Origin: Plantago ovata
Lineage: Eukaryota; Streptophyta; Magnoliopsida; Lamiales; Plantaginaceae
NCBI GenBank assembly: GCA_028274465.1
Contig: CM051457.1
Location: forward strand, 52,984,425 to 53,048,424
Reading direction: 5' to 3'
Length of the DNA: 64,000 nt
A model generated the notes under the pieces. The model saw only the letters and a program-made list of their open reading frames with translations, was not told the DNA's origin and searched no databases. This document shows positions 1 through 11,952 of the stretch, piece after piece; position 1 is the first letter of the stretch; each line of letters opens with the position of its first letter. The position numbers and the translations under genes were made by a program.

Positions 1-618
1 CCTTCTTCCTAGGCATTTAGAAATCTCAAAGCAAGGTGAAGACTTGTTGCCTCTTAGGCACATAATTACTCGGGAAAACAATCATAAGACCCTAACATGC
101 ATCATCCTATTATAAAGGCCTTCGTGAACCGCAGTAGAGAAAACACCACTAAGTGATGTCGAGACTACCAAGCTTAACTAAGTGCAATACATAATTGTGA
201 CAAGCCAAGCGAGAAAAACCTCAAACAAATCCATAGAGATGAAGCATATGATTAATGTCATAATTAGTTAATATACCCAATAAAAAAGTTCAAAAATTTG
301 GCAATAAACTCCACATAAAACATGCAAGACTATCCTAGGATGAATGTAGTGAATGCAACTAAAAACTAAGAAAGCGGTAAACGTGCAAATGCAAATGCAG
401 ACGGATAAACATGCAAGGTACTATACTCAACCTACCAATCCCAAGCTCCAAACTAACAACACTAGTTAACTTAAATCCCATCCCCATCATGAATTTAAAG
501 CTAGTCCCTAGCAGTAAGAAAATGAGGAAATAAGATGTGATACTAGATGTTACCGCGTGGTTTGGCCTCGGTCGGCTGAGTATGATGGATGTAAGGTATT
601 GAGACTGCTCGAGGGGCC

Positions 619-1445
619 TTATAGGTGATCATCGGAGCTCGTGGTGGTGGTGGTAGTTCCATTATTAGATCGGATAGGGCCAACTCCTCCATCAGTATTC
701 ATGGCATCCTTATTGTCCCTATGGTCTTCATTGTCACTACTGTCATCACCACCGTCACTAGTAGAGTTGCATTGTCGAAGAGAATCCTCAAGATTAGCTG
801 CCGCAGTTATGGAATCTTCCATCCGGTATCTCTCCAAATGGTTGTGAACTGTTGAAGGGGAAAGAGCAGTGGTCATAGCACCTCCCTCTCCAACGTTTTA
901 CACCCCGAGGAAGTTACAGTAAGTTGCTCGGATACTCAGAGGTCTTCTTCCATTTTTTCAAATGCCGACCACATTCTCTACGGTTGATGCCCCCGATGTC
1001 TATATGGCGCTCCCTTTAGAGGCAGTCGAGGGGCACCCCTAAGAGGGGCTGGGTGTCCATGTCATTATGTTTTGGAATCAAGCTAGCGATTCGGAACTTC
1101 CTCACCATTGTCGACTCAAGACTGAATCTGTTGTGGTGAGGTCGTCCCGGTACCTTCCTGTTCACTCGAACCTTGCAGTCCTTGTGACAGATTGCTGACG
1201 TAATATTTGTTTCAATCCCTCCGGTGGTGCATGAATAGACGTATGAGTGCTCACTCCTGGTGGATTCTCGCTCCTCCTTTTGGATAAACGGCGACGTTGT
1301 TGCAAGAGCCCGTGGCTCGAACGTACATCTAACGAGATCACTCTCCTTGACATGGTTGTAATCGATCCCCTTCCAATACTTCATAGTAGCCAAACGGGAG
1401 TGCTCCTCTCCCTTTGTGGCATGGTTCCTACAAACAGCAATTAGT
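619..1445 (-). pseudogene. Remnant of the element's extra ORF (plant transposon-protein type)
   Basis: Two minus-strand segments match parts of the 367-residue ORF at 47129-48232. The stretch around 1020-1110 reads FRIASLIPKHND, against FCIFNLIPRKND in the other copy. The stretch at 700-860 reads ALSPSTVHNHLERYRM followed by an acidic Asp/Asn-rich tail, against ALSPSTINVQLARYQM and the same kind of tail. The domain resembles the large family annotated in plants as 'putative plant transposon protein'. It is a degraded fossil whose function in the element is unknown. Confidence 0.65.
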
Positions 1446-2214
1446 ACCTCGTATGATACAAAACTGACTCATGCATATGCTAATGTAAGAGCGAAACACA
1501 CGAGTGATAGAATCAACAATCGAACTCCGCTATCCTCCATGTCTAATCTAGCTACTAATATGCAACATACCAAAATAATTTCGACATGTACATATCGCAT
1601 TACGCTCGTGCTAGACAACCAATAACCTAAATAATAAGGCTCAATTCATACCATAGTAGCGAAAATTCTAGCATCATAAATACTCATACTCAACAATTAT
1701 GCATTCTACCATCATATCCATCATTATTACATCAGTAAACACAATCATATGTATGGAATCGAAGAAAAAGATACATTGCATAACAAGATAAAGACATCTA
1801 GTAGCAAAATTCTCAAACCAACAATCCAAGCATAATTGAGCAGGCAATTGATAGTGAATAACGTTTCTAATCACACAAACAACCTACCCATACATCATAT
1901 AAGCCTAATTGAAGCACAAATCAGAAAACCCCCAAATTTGAAAAATTAGGGTTCATGAGAAGATACCTCAGATCTGGAAAACGAATGCACTAGAGTGAAA
2001 GTTGTTCGGGTGAAAAGAAAGAGCACGTAATGGGCTTCGATTGAAGCTAAAGAACACAAAATTTGATGGAAGGTTGAAGATTTTATGAAAGATTGAAGAA
2101 TTTTCGATTTTTTCGGATTTTGGGGAGTAAGAAGTGAAGAAGATGAAAAAAATGAGGAGAAAGGGGGTTTGCTCAGATAGTTTTCGAAGGCTACTCTTCT
2201 CAAACACATTCATC

Positions 2215-3719
2215 GGGAGAACATTAGAGTAGGATCCTGTGTCTAGTGTAGCACGTACATCTTCAAGTTCACCAATCCCGACCTTAACATCGAAACTTTG
2301 AGGGAGTGGCTCGAGATCCTCTTGCTCCTCTTCACTCTCATCAGTACCAAGGTCCTTCTCTTCTTCCTTGGCTAGTGGGGGTTCTTCATTCTTGCAACAC
2401 TCACACTTAGCAACCTTCTTGATGGTGATTTCAACAGGTAGATCACCCACCAAGGTAATGGACATCGACTTCTCAGTGTTGCTAGGAAGTTTCCCTTGCT
2501 CCCTACTTGCTCCTCGGTCAATCAACTCTTGCATCTTTTGATGGGCAAGCCTAGTGCTCTCTTCCAATCGATCAAGCCTCGCCCTAGTCTTCTCAGAATC
2601 TTCTTCATAACGTTTGAGAAAACTTTGGGTGTGATCAACCATCTTTTGCAAGTTCTCCATCAGTAGAGCTGTCTTCGACTTCGGTTACTCTTTCGGAGCG
2701 GGATTTTTGCAGTGATCATTACCATAGTTAAGCCTACTACGGTCTTGGTTAGGGCCATAAGTTTGGATATCCGGTGCATATCCTTGATTGTTTCGGAATC
2801 CTCTTCTCCAAAATCCACCTCGAGGATTCCTACCGTCTTGTCCGTAGCTAGCTTCCTAAGTACCAAATTCCGTAGCAAAGGCTTCCTCTTCGCCTCCTTG
2901 AACCCAGTTGCCATCATCATATGCAAGCTCCGATCTACACATATGAGCCCCATGCCCATAGTTCTTGCATATTCGGCAAACTTCGTTTGACACAGATGTT
3001 CCAGTGGCACTCTTGAGGACTTGCTTCAATTCGTTGGTAAAGCACTCGAATCGATCCCCATTCCCCCCATACATAGGGGCTTCTTGAGTAGGTGTAGCTT
3101 CAGGTCCACGTCTCCTAACCATTGCTCTTGGGTCCTTAAATTGCTAACCCTTAGCAAGCCTTTCGAAAACCGCCCAGACGGCTTCTGCGGTTTCTTCCCA
3201 AATATTGCCACGGCATTGGAAATCCACCACTTGTTGGTTCTCGAACGTTAGTCCATTGTAGAAGTGTTGGACTAGATCCGAAAGCTCAAAACCATGGTGA
3301 GGGCACTTGTTCATGAGGTCTTGGAACCTCTCAAACGCGGTGTAGATGGTCTCATCATAGTCTTGTTTGAACCCAGTGATTTGCGCCTTTAGCGCGGTAG
3401 TCAAGGTGTGAGGGAAGTATTTTTCCATGAAAGCTGAAAAAACCTTCTCCCAAGTGTCCAGCGAGCCCGCCGGTAGAGAACTCAACCATGACTTGGCTCT
3501 GTCGCCAAGTCCCATAGCAAAAACCTTCATTCTCAACTCGTCCGTTGTTATTTCAGCTCCGGGTCGTGGGAGTTGGTTGACGAAATCATCGATATCGTGC
3601 AAGTACCCCATCACATCTTCCCTTGCTAAGCCGTAGAACCTCGGAAGTTGTTGGAACGCGTGGTTCTTGATTTCCAGATCACGAGTTGCAGACGAAAGAA
3701 CAATCGTTGGTCCCCTCAT
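2215..3719 (-). pseudogene. gag-protease coding remnant of Athila-like element
   Basis: The minus-strand reading begins with a retrotransposon gag domain: LPRFYGLAREDVMGYLHDI, then the AKSWLSSLPAGSLDTWEKVF core typical of plant gypsy gag. A CCHC zinc knuckle (CRICKNYGHGAHMC, near 2930-2970) follows for RNA binding. A charged segment MENLQKMVDHTQSFLKRYEE, probably coiled coil, comes next, then an acidic linker and the motif LDTGSYSNVLP. That motif is the D-T-G active-site region of a retropepsin-like protease. The same order of parts is seen at 49668-51818. It is a fossil and not expected to make a full polyprotein. Confidence 0.8.
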
Positions 3720-5862
3720 ACGATCCTTGGAGGGTTGAATCCATTTGTTAACGGGTTTTCTGATCTTCGGATCTGGATATGTTTACGTTTCATCATGTGA
3801 TTGTTCAGTACTACTGGTATCTGGTTGTGTCTCTGCTGGAATTGGTTCATCAGCAACTACTTGTTCAACATTGCTGGTTTGAGATAACTCATCAGCAGAC
3901 ACAGAAGGTTGCGTAGTTTCAGCAACTTCTGGAGCAACTGCGTCTTTAGCCAGGAATTCCTTATCATGAACTACATTTATCTTGACATGACTTGGAGTTG
4001 GAGTGTCATTGTCAGAATCATCATTAAGTTCAATAGATTCGACATTTCCAGCATTGGATTCAGTTCTTTGCTCGTGTATGAGTAATTTCTTCATACATTC
4101 TGATATTTCTTCTTCAGCGGGGACTCCTTGTGTCTTTTCATAGAATACAACATGCACTGATTCTTCAATCTTTGGTGCCTTTTTGTTGTAAATTCTATAA
4201 GCTTTGCTATGTAAGGAGTAGCCAAGAAATATAGCTTCATCTGCCTTTGGTTGAAATGTCCTTAAATATTCTCTACAATTCTTAAGAAAAAGCATTTGCA
4301 ACAAAATACTCTTAGATGAGTGATGTTAGGAGGTCTTCCAACAAATAACGCATAGGGAGTTTTGTTGTATTCCTTAGTTATCAAACATCTATTTTGAGTA
4401 TAGCAGGCGGTATTAATCGCTTCAACCCAATAAGTTTCACTTATTTCAGTGTCAGCAAGCAGTGTTTGTCTCCGTGGCTGAAGTTTGATCGGCCATGAGG
4501 TAGAACTCGTAGTTTGACACATCTGGATAGGCTTCCATGGCAATTCCACATACTTCTTTGCCTATCTCTACGTCTATAGTGGCTTCCTCTTCTTCAGTGT
4601 GTGAACTTTCTACCTCACTGTCTTCAGAGCTTATTTCAATACAAAGAGCATCGATTTTTGCTTGAAGCTTTTTCTTTTTTTTAGCAATTAAAGCCTTCTT
4701 GAACTTCTTCTTCTTTTCAACAGATTTCCCTTTCAGTAAGGGGCAATTTGCTTTGAAGTGTCCATGGTTTTTGCAATAAAAGCAAAGATCATTGCCAACT
4801 ACTGGTTCTTCGGAGGACTTTGCTTGCTGAGCTTGCTTGTTCAGCGATCTAGCTTCATTTTTGTACTTATGGTAGTTGTTACCAAGATGCTTTTTCAGCT
4901 TCTCTTTTGCTTTTCGCCTTTCAAGTTCCTTACTGATGAATTTCTTCATGTTTCTAACTGCAAGAGCATTTTCATCAGCAGACTCTTTATCATTCTTCTT
5001 TTCAGAAGATGACGGCTTGGCAGCAAGAGCAATGTTTTGTGATTTTTCAGCAAACACCTTTCTCTTTGCTTTGTCTCATAGTTGACAGTAGCAAGATGAG
5101 AGAACAACTCGGTTGGAGTGATATTTGGCATTCCTTGATTGTAGTGGATTGTGGATCCATTCTTAATTCAGACTTCTAATAATGGTTTTAACCTTTTCAG
5201 AATCTGAATAGAAGTTTCCAACACCTAAGGCATCCATTTCACTCACTAGAGTTGTGAATCTGAAATCCAAGTCTTCCAGTGACTCATTGGCACCTTGTTT
5301 GAAGTTTTGAAACTTCAACTTTAGTACTTCGAGTTTGTTTTCCTTAGTTTTGTCAGATTCAGTACAAAGATCTTGAACCATTTTCCAAGCTTCCTTAGAA
5401 GTTTTAGCACCCCACAGTTTGCACTGTATAGTATCTGGAGTAGATCGAATAATGATGTTTCTTGCTTGGCCATCAAGATGGAATCTTTTGGCTTCATCTG
5501 ATCGAATCTTTTGGCTTCATCTGAAGTCCATTCCTCTCTTGGTTTTGGTACGACAGTGTCGACCGGTTCTCCTAAGATAGTTTCCTTTCCAGCAATATCT
5601 GTGGTTTTGTGAGGAAAGCTTCTTTCAAGTTTAGTGATCTTGATTGGGCCATCGTTTATGACAGTCACCATCTCATCACTAATGGCCTCAAGATGTAGCA
5701 TCATGTTATTTCGCCATTTCTCATAGTTTTCCAGCTTCAGCAAAGGAGCGTCTCCTAAAGACATCATGTCAGCGAATAACTATCAAACTGATCAAGTGAA
5801 AGTGATTTACGGAAAGCACCTAAGGGGATCTAGGTTAAGTGTTGAAGGTTAAAGAACCTCCA

Positions 5863-5874
5863 GCTCTGATACCA
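5863..5874 (-). other. Primer binding site (initiator tRNA-Met type)
   Basis: The minus strand reads TGGTATCAGAGC two bases inside the LTR end. This is the standard Ty1/copia primer site, complementary to the 3' end of initiator tRNA-Met. It fixes the element's orientation and LTR boundary. Confidence 0.9.
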
Positions 5875-5876
5875 CT

Positions 5877-7387
5877 TGTTGGTCCCTTTAAGCAACAAGA
5901 AAAGACTAGGGGGGTGAAAATAGTCTTTTCAAACTTTTCATCGTTTAAAACTTTCTCAGCAAGTACTTATTACTTTTCAGCAATGAGTTTTCTGATACTT
6001 AACTTTCTCAGCAAGTGCTTATTACTTTTTAGTAATGAGTTTGCTGATACTTAAAAACAGAGTGCGGAAGTGTTTTACAATAAGTGCTTTTGTCAGAAAA
6101 TTAGTTTCAGCAAGTAAGCAGAATGACAGTGTAAAACAAAGTAACTTGCTGAAAGCTAATTGCAGGAAAGTAAATCACACAAACACTTTTATAGTGGTAT
6201 CTGAGAGTGGTGTAATCTCTCAACTAATCCACTTTGTCCTTTCTAGAACTGAATCCACTATGATAAGATATGAGGTTCCTTACAAATCTTATCAATAATG
6301 ATTCTCAGAAACCAAAGCACACTTGCCTTGTTTCCAACCTAAACTAGAGAACTCTAACCTTGTTCTCCACCAAACTTGGGACTATAATCAACAAAGCTAT
6401 GCTTGATTAATTCCCCCTGAAGTTCACGCCTGTAAAAGGGTGTTTATCAGTTATAGAGGTTTGGGATGAGATGACTTGAATATAACTTTGCAGCTATAAC
6501 AAGTTATCTAAAGAAACACAACTTGTAATACTTTGCAGTAAGCAAGTTTGTTGTTTCTGGTGTCAAGACTTGTTCTTCTTTAAAAGAAAGAACACTTAAC
6601 TAATTTCTTAGCTTTCAATGTTCTACTTCTTCACAAGTAGCTTTTGTTTCAAGCTTAAGTCTTGGAACGGATCAATAGGCAGTAGAGAGTAGAGAAGGAT
6701 TTGAGTGTTTAAAGCACAAGTGAGAGTTTGATCACGTTGTTGACACGCCCTTCTACTCAGCCTAAGTTCTTCTATTTATAGTATCTCAAGGGAGCCGTTG
6801 AATTTTAAATTCTAAGGATTTGTACCTCAAGATGTCACTATCTTGCTTTTGTACTTTCAACGGCGCTCTTCATTTGTCTTCTTGTCTTCATGTTCTTCGC
6901 GTGCTTACTTTGCATTTAATATTCTTTTGAATCAAATTCAAATATGAACGTTGGAGCCAAAATTCAAGTACTCTTCAACAAGGAGGTCACATGAGTTGTC
7001 AGCAAGTGATCAATCTCAGTTTCAGCAAGCACAACCTACTCTGTCATATAAATTTTCACTTATGGAAGTTGTTGCTGAAATTCTCACTTTCTGAAGCAAC
7101 ATGTGACTTTGTAGATACCTTTCTCATAATTCATCTAAGTCTTCAGCCTTCGAATTTTCCACTTTCTGAGCGGTTCTAGGTCTTCAATAGTTTGTTTGTA
7201 AAAACAAAGTACATCATTAGCAAGCTTAAGAACCTAACTAGTACCTACACTAAGTCTTTCAGCAAACGTTCCTCTTTTACAATATCCTTAAACTTCTAAA
7301 TTCCTATGGACCGTAAGAGTACTAGTTACTGGACTTTACTTAATTTAGCATGATTAATTGCTCATCAAAATTACAAGTTTCCTAACA
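5877..7387 (-). repeat. LTR (5') of SIRE-type copia fragment
   Basis: On the minus strand it starts TGTTAGGAAACTTGTAATTT and ends GGGACCAACA, matching the LTRs at 28513-30118 and 43502-45128. It is about 1511 bp. The inside end is followed after two bases by the primer binding site. No target duplication can be scored because the partner LTR is missing. Confidence 0.85.
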
Positions 7388-7865
7388 TAAGGGGTATCAA
7401 AGGATTTCATAAATTAATCGACCGAGAAGAGATGAAGGGTAATAGGTATGATCTTGTGTGTGAGACTATAAACTATTGATGCTATGTGGTTGCTTATTAT
7501 TGTTGGCATAGGAGTTGATGTATAGTTAGGCATAGAAATTCTCGCTTGATATTTTTCCTTTTATTTTTCTATTTGTTTCCTTTAACTATACATTATTTTA
7601 CTTTTTTTTTTCTCTTATTTTCAATTATTTAGCCATGTTTTTTCGTGTTTATCCATATTTGTCACTCTGCCTTAATATGTGTGGAAAAAGTTAAAACATC
7701 TTTTATTAAAAAATGGAGGTAGTACTCCCTCCTATCTTCTTTTATTGTTATTTAGAATTTTCATACATTTTAATACACCTCATTCAATTCATTGATTTTA
7801 TAAAAATATTGCATTAATTATAATTAATTATAATATGTCAACAAATAGAATACCTCTAAATGGTA
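7388..7865. other. AT-rich intergenic DNA
   Basis: No credible coding region is seen. A junction near 7722-7735 (GGAGGTAGTACTCCCTCC) looks like two outward ends of mariner-type MITEs placed back to back. The matching far ends are not clear, so they are not annotated separately. Confidence 0.4.
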
Positions 7866-8120
7866 CTCATCTGTCCCAGTCATTTCTTTACGTTTATTTT
7901 TGTTGACGTTTTTGTATCCTGTTTGATCTCCGTTTACTCCTAAACTATAATGAAAATTTAATTTTTGAAAGTGTATTATGAAAATATAGTGTCTCTATTT
8001 TCATTATATAATTTTATTAATTATTTGTTCGATAAAATTTAGAATTTATTAGAGGTCAAATGGTGTTACGAAAAGGTCAACAAAACAAAGATAAATAAAT
8101 GATTGGGACGGTGGGAATAG
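7866..8120. mobile_element. Stowaway-like (Tc1/mariner) MITE
   Basis: The two ends form long imperfect inverted repeats. The left begins CTCATCTGTCCCAGTCATTT and runs to GTTGAC. The right, read inverted, begins CTATTCCCACCGTCCCAATC and also runs to GTTGAC. The copy is flanked by TA on both sides (7864-7865 and 8121-8122), the mariner-type target. It is AT-rich, about 255 bp and non-coding. Confidence 0.75.
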
Positions 8121-8264
8121 TATGAAACAACATGCATAATTATGCTCTAATTCTTTCTTGAAATATGCAAAAACAACTATTTTTCAAATAGTGAAAAAGC
8201 TAAAATGACAATTAAAACAATTAAAACAGGAGAGAGCATAAGTCATAACGATACTACTAAAGAT

Positions 8265-8744
8265 CGGTGGACTTTACTGTTGATTGTATTATGCGGCTGT
8301 CAGGTTTTGGCTTGTTCCCGTGGTGTATTTCTGCTCTGGCTGTTTAATTCTTAGGCCTAATTTAGGTATATCATGTGCCTCTCTTTTGCTTGTGATTGTC
8401 CCGTACCCCAACGGAGTTCATCACTTTTCGTCTTTGTGCTTAGTTCCCTAAACTTGCAACGAAAATTATTCAACTCCGTTGGTTGTGACTAGGATTGGCT
8501 TGTCAATTCATCACCTCCCTACTCTTAGGTTCTTGCTAGTAAGAAGACATACTAGACGAAGTGGGTGGTCATATTACGGTACAGTCATAACGGGCTAAGG
8601 ATTGAACATGGTTTTATACTCTTTTTGGTTAATTTGGGGGTTAACTTACCGTGTGTTTATCGTTCTGTACATCACTTGTGCACCACCTTTTGTATTTTGT
8701 TTGATTCGGGTGATTAATAATTTTTTTTTTTTCTGATTAACAAA
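8265..8744 (+). mobile_element. 5'-truncated L1-type LINE
   Basis: The copy is bounded by an 18-bp direct repeat, AACGATACTACTRAAGAT at 8247-8264 and 8745-8762, with one mismatch. A repeat of this length is typical of target-primed LINE insertion. The right end has the look of a plant L1 3'UTR: a GATTAATAAT stretch, a T run, then CTGATTAAC and short A residues. No ORF remains, as expected for a strongly 5'-truncated copy of 480 bp. Family assignment rests on end structure only. Confidence 0.65.
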
Positions 8745-8762
8745 AACGATACTACTGAAGAT

Positions 8763-10434
8763 TCAAAATGGATTCAAAATTACATAACCTTTTGCTCTTG
8801 TAACTTTGATGTAAAGGAAAACCACCTGTAAAGAGAAAAACAACCTAGGTCTTGACAAATCTTCACAATGGTATCCCCAAGCATGTGGCTATAGATCGTG
8901 AAAGGAACATAATCCCTCACTCCCAGAAAGGTCATTCACCTGAATGACTCCTATATGCATTCATGTGATATTCTCGTATTTCATGTCAGACATCTTACGT
9001 CAGATTAGCTAGCTACTTGTAATAATAAAACTCTATGGGTATAGCTCCGTCCCTAACTTTTCACTTATAAATTATTTTTATCTCAAATTAATTCCATATT
9101 TATTATATGGAAAAGAAGTATTAAATATTTAAAAACTGTTATATTTACGGAGCTACACAATATCTTATAAAAAACATGTTTTACATTAATATAAATATTA
9201 AACTAGTTAGGCGTGTGTTTAACCGGGTGTTTGGGAGATAACTTCCGAACATGAATTTTGATTTTTGTTGATCAAAATCATGTGTTCAGTTTTGAGATTG
9301 AATTTTTTTCAAAATAAAAAAATTCATCACTATACCTAAATCACATTTTCTTACATTATCACTATTAAAAATCACAATTTTCATACATCATCCCTATACT
9401 CAAATCCTTTCAAATAAATAATCATAAACTAAACACATTTTAAAAAATGATGATCTATCTCTAAAAATCCTCTGCAAACATGTGGTTAAGTTTGGTCGAT
9501 TATAACTTAGACAAAGTTAGTTTTACAATAAACTAATGTAAAGGTAGTTTTTTTCAAGAATTTTTTATACTATACTACTATTTGATGGTTGAAAGCTGAA
9601 AGTCATAATTCAGTAATAAAAACTAGAAAAAAAAAGGGTAAAGGTGAAACTGGAAAAAATTAAATTACTTCATTTGAAAAATGTCGACATTTTCATGGTT
9701 ATGATTTTCGAAAAAGACATTTTCATGGTTATAATACCAATTACGAACTTCCGTCTTGATGTTACGAGGCTATATGACATGCATATGATTGACACCTGTC
9801 CGATAGCATGGAGATTAGTTTTAAATCTTTTGATCATTGGACTTATAATTTATTCTGAACCAACCAACTGTTGATTCTGGAGCTCTAATTCGCAAACCAA
9901 TGAACTGGTTATTTTAATTACTTCATTACACTTCCATTGAGAAAGATTCTTTCGTTTTTGTACTAAAATGTGTGTTCACGTGGCCTTGACCAATAGGAAA
10001 CGTTTTCTGTAGACATTTCAGCATAACTATAATTATTAACAGAGTTAACTTAGCAAGTTGCAAATGAAGATTGCTTTCTGTTGGTGGAGATTAAATCTGA
10101 TTATCTGAATATATGGGATTGGTGGAATATTCTGATGTGTTCTAGGATTTATTATTGGGTAGTTGCCTGCCCCGGTCAGAGAACCCGATTTGTAGAATTG
10201 GTAGCTCAAGTATTCCGTGTATGTTTTATTAAACATAGGTAGTGAAGTGCGGAATTCATTCAAGTTGAACTATACATGCCCTGCCACTAATCGGTCCAAG
10301 ACATGTTCCAATGATTTTGAAATTTTTACTTGCTATTGTTAGATTATTCCAACATGTTACAATGGATTTGACTTGACCATAACCATCGGAGCAATTGTCC
10401 ACCTTGGCTTGAAAGTTTTGTAACAAATGATCTT
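8763..10434. other. Intergenic DNA with no recognised gene
   Basis: AT-rich sequence. Short reading frames on both strands lack codon structure or similarity that I can recognise. A small tandem duplication with a 30-bp period lies at 9686-9735 (the phrase GACATTTTCATGGTTAT occurs twice). A weak inverted repeat near 9245-9300 may be part of an old MITE. Confidence 0.5.
9686..9735. repeat. Short tandem duplication, 30-bp period
   Basis: GACATTTTCATGGTTAT occurs at 9686 and again at 9716, separated by GATTTTCGAAAAA. It looks like a replication slip. Confidence 0.7.
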
Positions 10435-11188
10435 GGAAAAAATTAATCAAACCCCCCAAACTATTACTCATTTGAGACTTTGCCCCCCAAACAAATAAGT
10501 TTGGTGATTAACCCCCTCAACTATTATACTTTTGAGACAATGCCCCCTGAAGTGAATTTTTATGTTAAATAAATAGATAAAATAACATTTGTAGGTGTTT
10601 AAATTTTATTTATTCAACACATAAAAATATTTATTCATATTTCATGGTTACGAAGTTATATTTCAAATGACATATAAAAAATTACAAAATATATTTCCTT
10701 CGTAAATACTTTATATTGGTCTTTTCAAGTTATTTTTGCCACAAATTACTTCAAATTACATTGAAAAAATATATAAATAATATTATATTTATCATCAAAG
10801 TACTTTACATATAGTTTCACAACATTTTTATATATTTTTTTACATTATAAATTAAAAGCAATTTGTTGTCAAAATGTTTTCAAAACATTTAATAAAAATA
10901 AAATAAAAGTGATGGAGGATGAACTAATTATAAATTATTTCAAAACTATAAAATAAATTGTTGAACGACACTTAAACATTATGATAATCGACAAAAATGA
11001 ATTTTGTATCACAACATCTAAAAATTAACATATTTGGTTGATTTATTAAGAGTTTATTATTAAATTTATTAACTTGGGGGGCATTGTATCAAAAACATGA
11101 TAGTTGAGGGGGTTAATCACCAAATTTATTAGTTTGGGGGGCATAGTATCAAAGAGTAATAGTTGAGGGGGTTTTATCCATTTTTTCC
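10435..11188. mobile_element. Mutator-like MITE with 9-bp target duplication
   Basis: The copy is flanked by a perfect 9-bp direct repeat AATGATCTT (10426-10434 and 11189-11197), the size produced by Mutator-like transposases. Inverted ends of about 110 bp start GGAAAAAATTAATCAAACCC on the left. Inverted from the right they start GGAAAAAATGGATAAAACCC. Each arm holds two C-run blocks (CCCCCCAAACTATTA, then CCCCCTCAACTATTA) separated by a TTTGAGAC...TGCCCCC phrase. The AT-rich core has no ORF, so the element is non-autonomous. Confidence 0.85.
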
Positions 11189-11561
11189 AATGATCTTTAC
11201 TCTCATATCTCATATGCTAGTCCCAAGTCGAAGGAATACATCTATTGTAACTCCTACATATATGCTCGTAATATATATCTGGTAGTTTTTTTTTTAATCA
11301 TATGTAATAATAAATAAAGTAAATAAATAAATAATCTACGACTTCTCTTCCGTTGACATTTTACGCTTTAGGGGAGAAAATTCGATGCTAGAGGTAAATA
11401 CTCTTAACTCGATCTAACTATTCGTAATGATTCGTAGTGAGTCTACCCAGTGAGACGCACTGGTACAGTATCATAGTGTGGATGAAGAGGACATAATTTT
11501 TCCCATAGCATCGAAGGAACCATTACTGTTGGGGTTTCATCTTAAGGTACATACTTGCGAG

Positions 11562-11845
11562 TGTGAGCAAGCGACGTCGGACGAATTACGGAGAATTGAG
11601 GAACGACGCATTGCAAAAGAGAAAACAGAGAATTAGGAAATTGGGCATTGTAGTAGTACAGTGTGCATTAAGTGTAGTACTCTTCGATTATAGTAGTTAG
11701 ACTACTATATAAACAGAGCTAGCTTAGCTTATTAATCATCTTTTACATTTCTTATTTTTACTCTCCAAGATTCAAGATCTTGTATCATTCGGATTGTAAT
11801 TGTATCTTTGATTCACTTTATCAATACAATTCCAATTCTCTTATA
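11562..11845 (+). repeat. 5' LTR of copia element
   Basis: It starts TGTGAGCAAGCGACG and ends TTCTCTTATA. A TATATAAA box lies at 11705-11712. The next bases from 11846 read TGGTATCA, the core of an initiator-Met primer site. Confidence 0.9.
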
Positions 11846-11952
11846 TGGTATCATCGACATAGGTGTTCGATCGATCCAAAGCTTCCGCAAATACAACTTA
11901 CTCCGGTTGTAATCTGTCAATCAACTCCGATTGATACATTCTGTATACTCTG

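Larger units (their letters stand above)
1..3740 (-). mobile_element. Athila-like Ty3/gypsy fragment (gag-pro and extra-ORF parts)
   Basis: This block aligns in order with 46601-51625 of the better preserved element at 42763-53236, so it is a second copy of the same family. Read on the minus strand it holds gag (about 3719 down to 2660), the start of the protease region (to about 2215), a 5'UTR-like stretch (about 2200-1900) and remnants of the extra ORF (about 1445-619). No reverse transcriptase or integrase is seen and neither LTR is in view. The left side continues out of the window, and the right side stops inside gag, where copia sequence begins. It is a broken fossil with several breaks. 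The family call rests on gag and the shared layout. Confidence 0.8.
3741..7387 (-). mobile_element. SIRE-type Ty1/copia fragment with one LTR
   Basis: On the minus strand the order is LTR (7387-5877), primer binding site (5874-5863), gag (about 5767-4500) and a shortened piece of integrase plus the following linker (about 4549-3783). The sequence is closely related to the plus-strand copia element at 28513-39428, which identifies each part. Gag includes the CCHC knuckle CFYCKNHGHFKANC near 4780. Reverse transcriptase, RNase H and the second LTR are absent here. The element is broken in several places. Its left end abuts gag of the gypsy fragment without an LTR end, so this is a recombination joint and not an insertion edge. 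Confidence 0.85.

Noticed and set aside
9190-9490. Additional MITE
   Set aside because: Some inverted similarity (GTGTTTAACC and GGTTAAG regions) but no convincing ends or target duplication.
10045-10471. Two minus-strand reading frames of about 70 codons as small genes
   Set aside because: No recognisable domain. The upstream one runs into the Mutator-like MITE, and codon pattern looks random.
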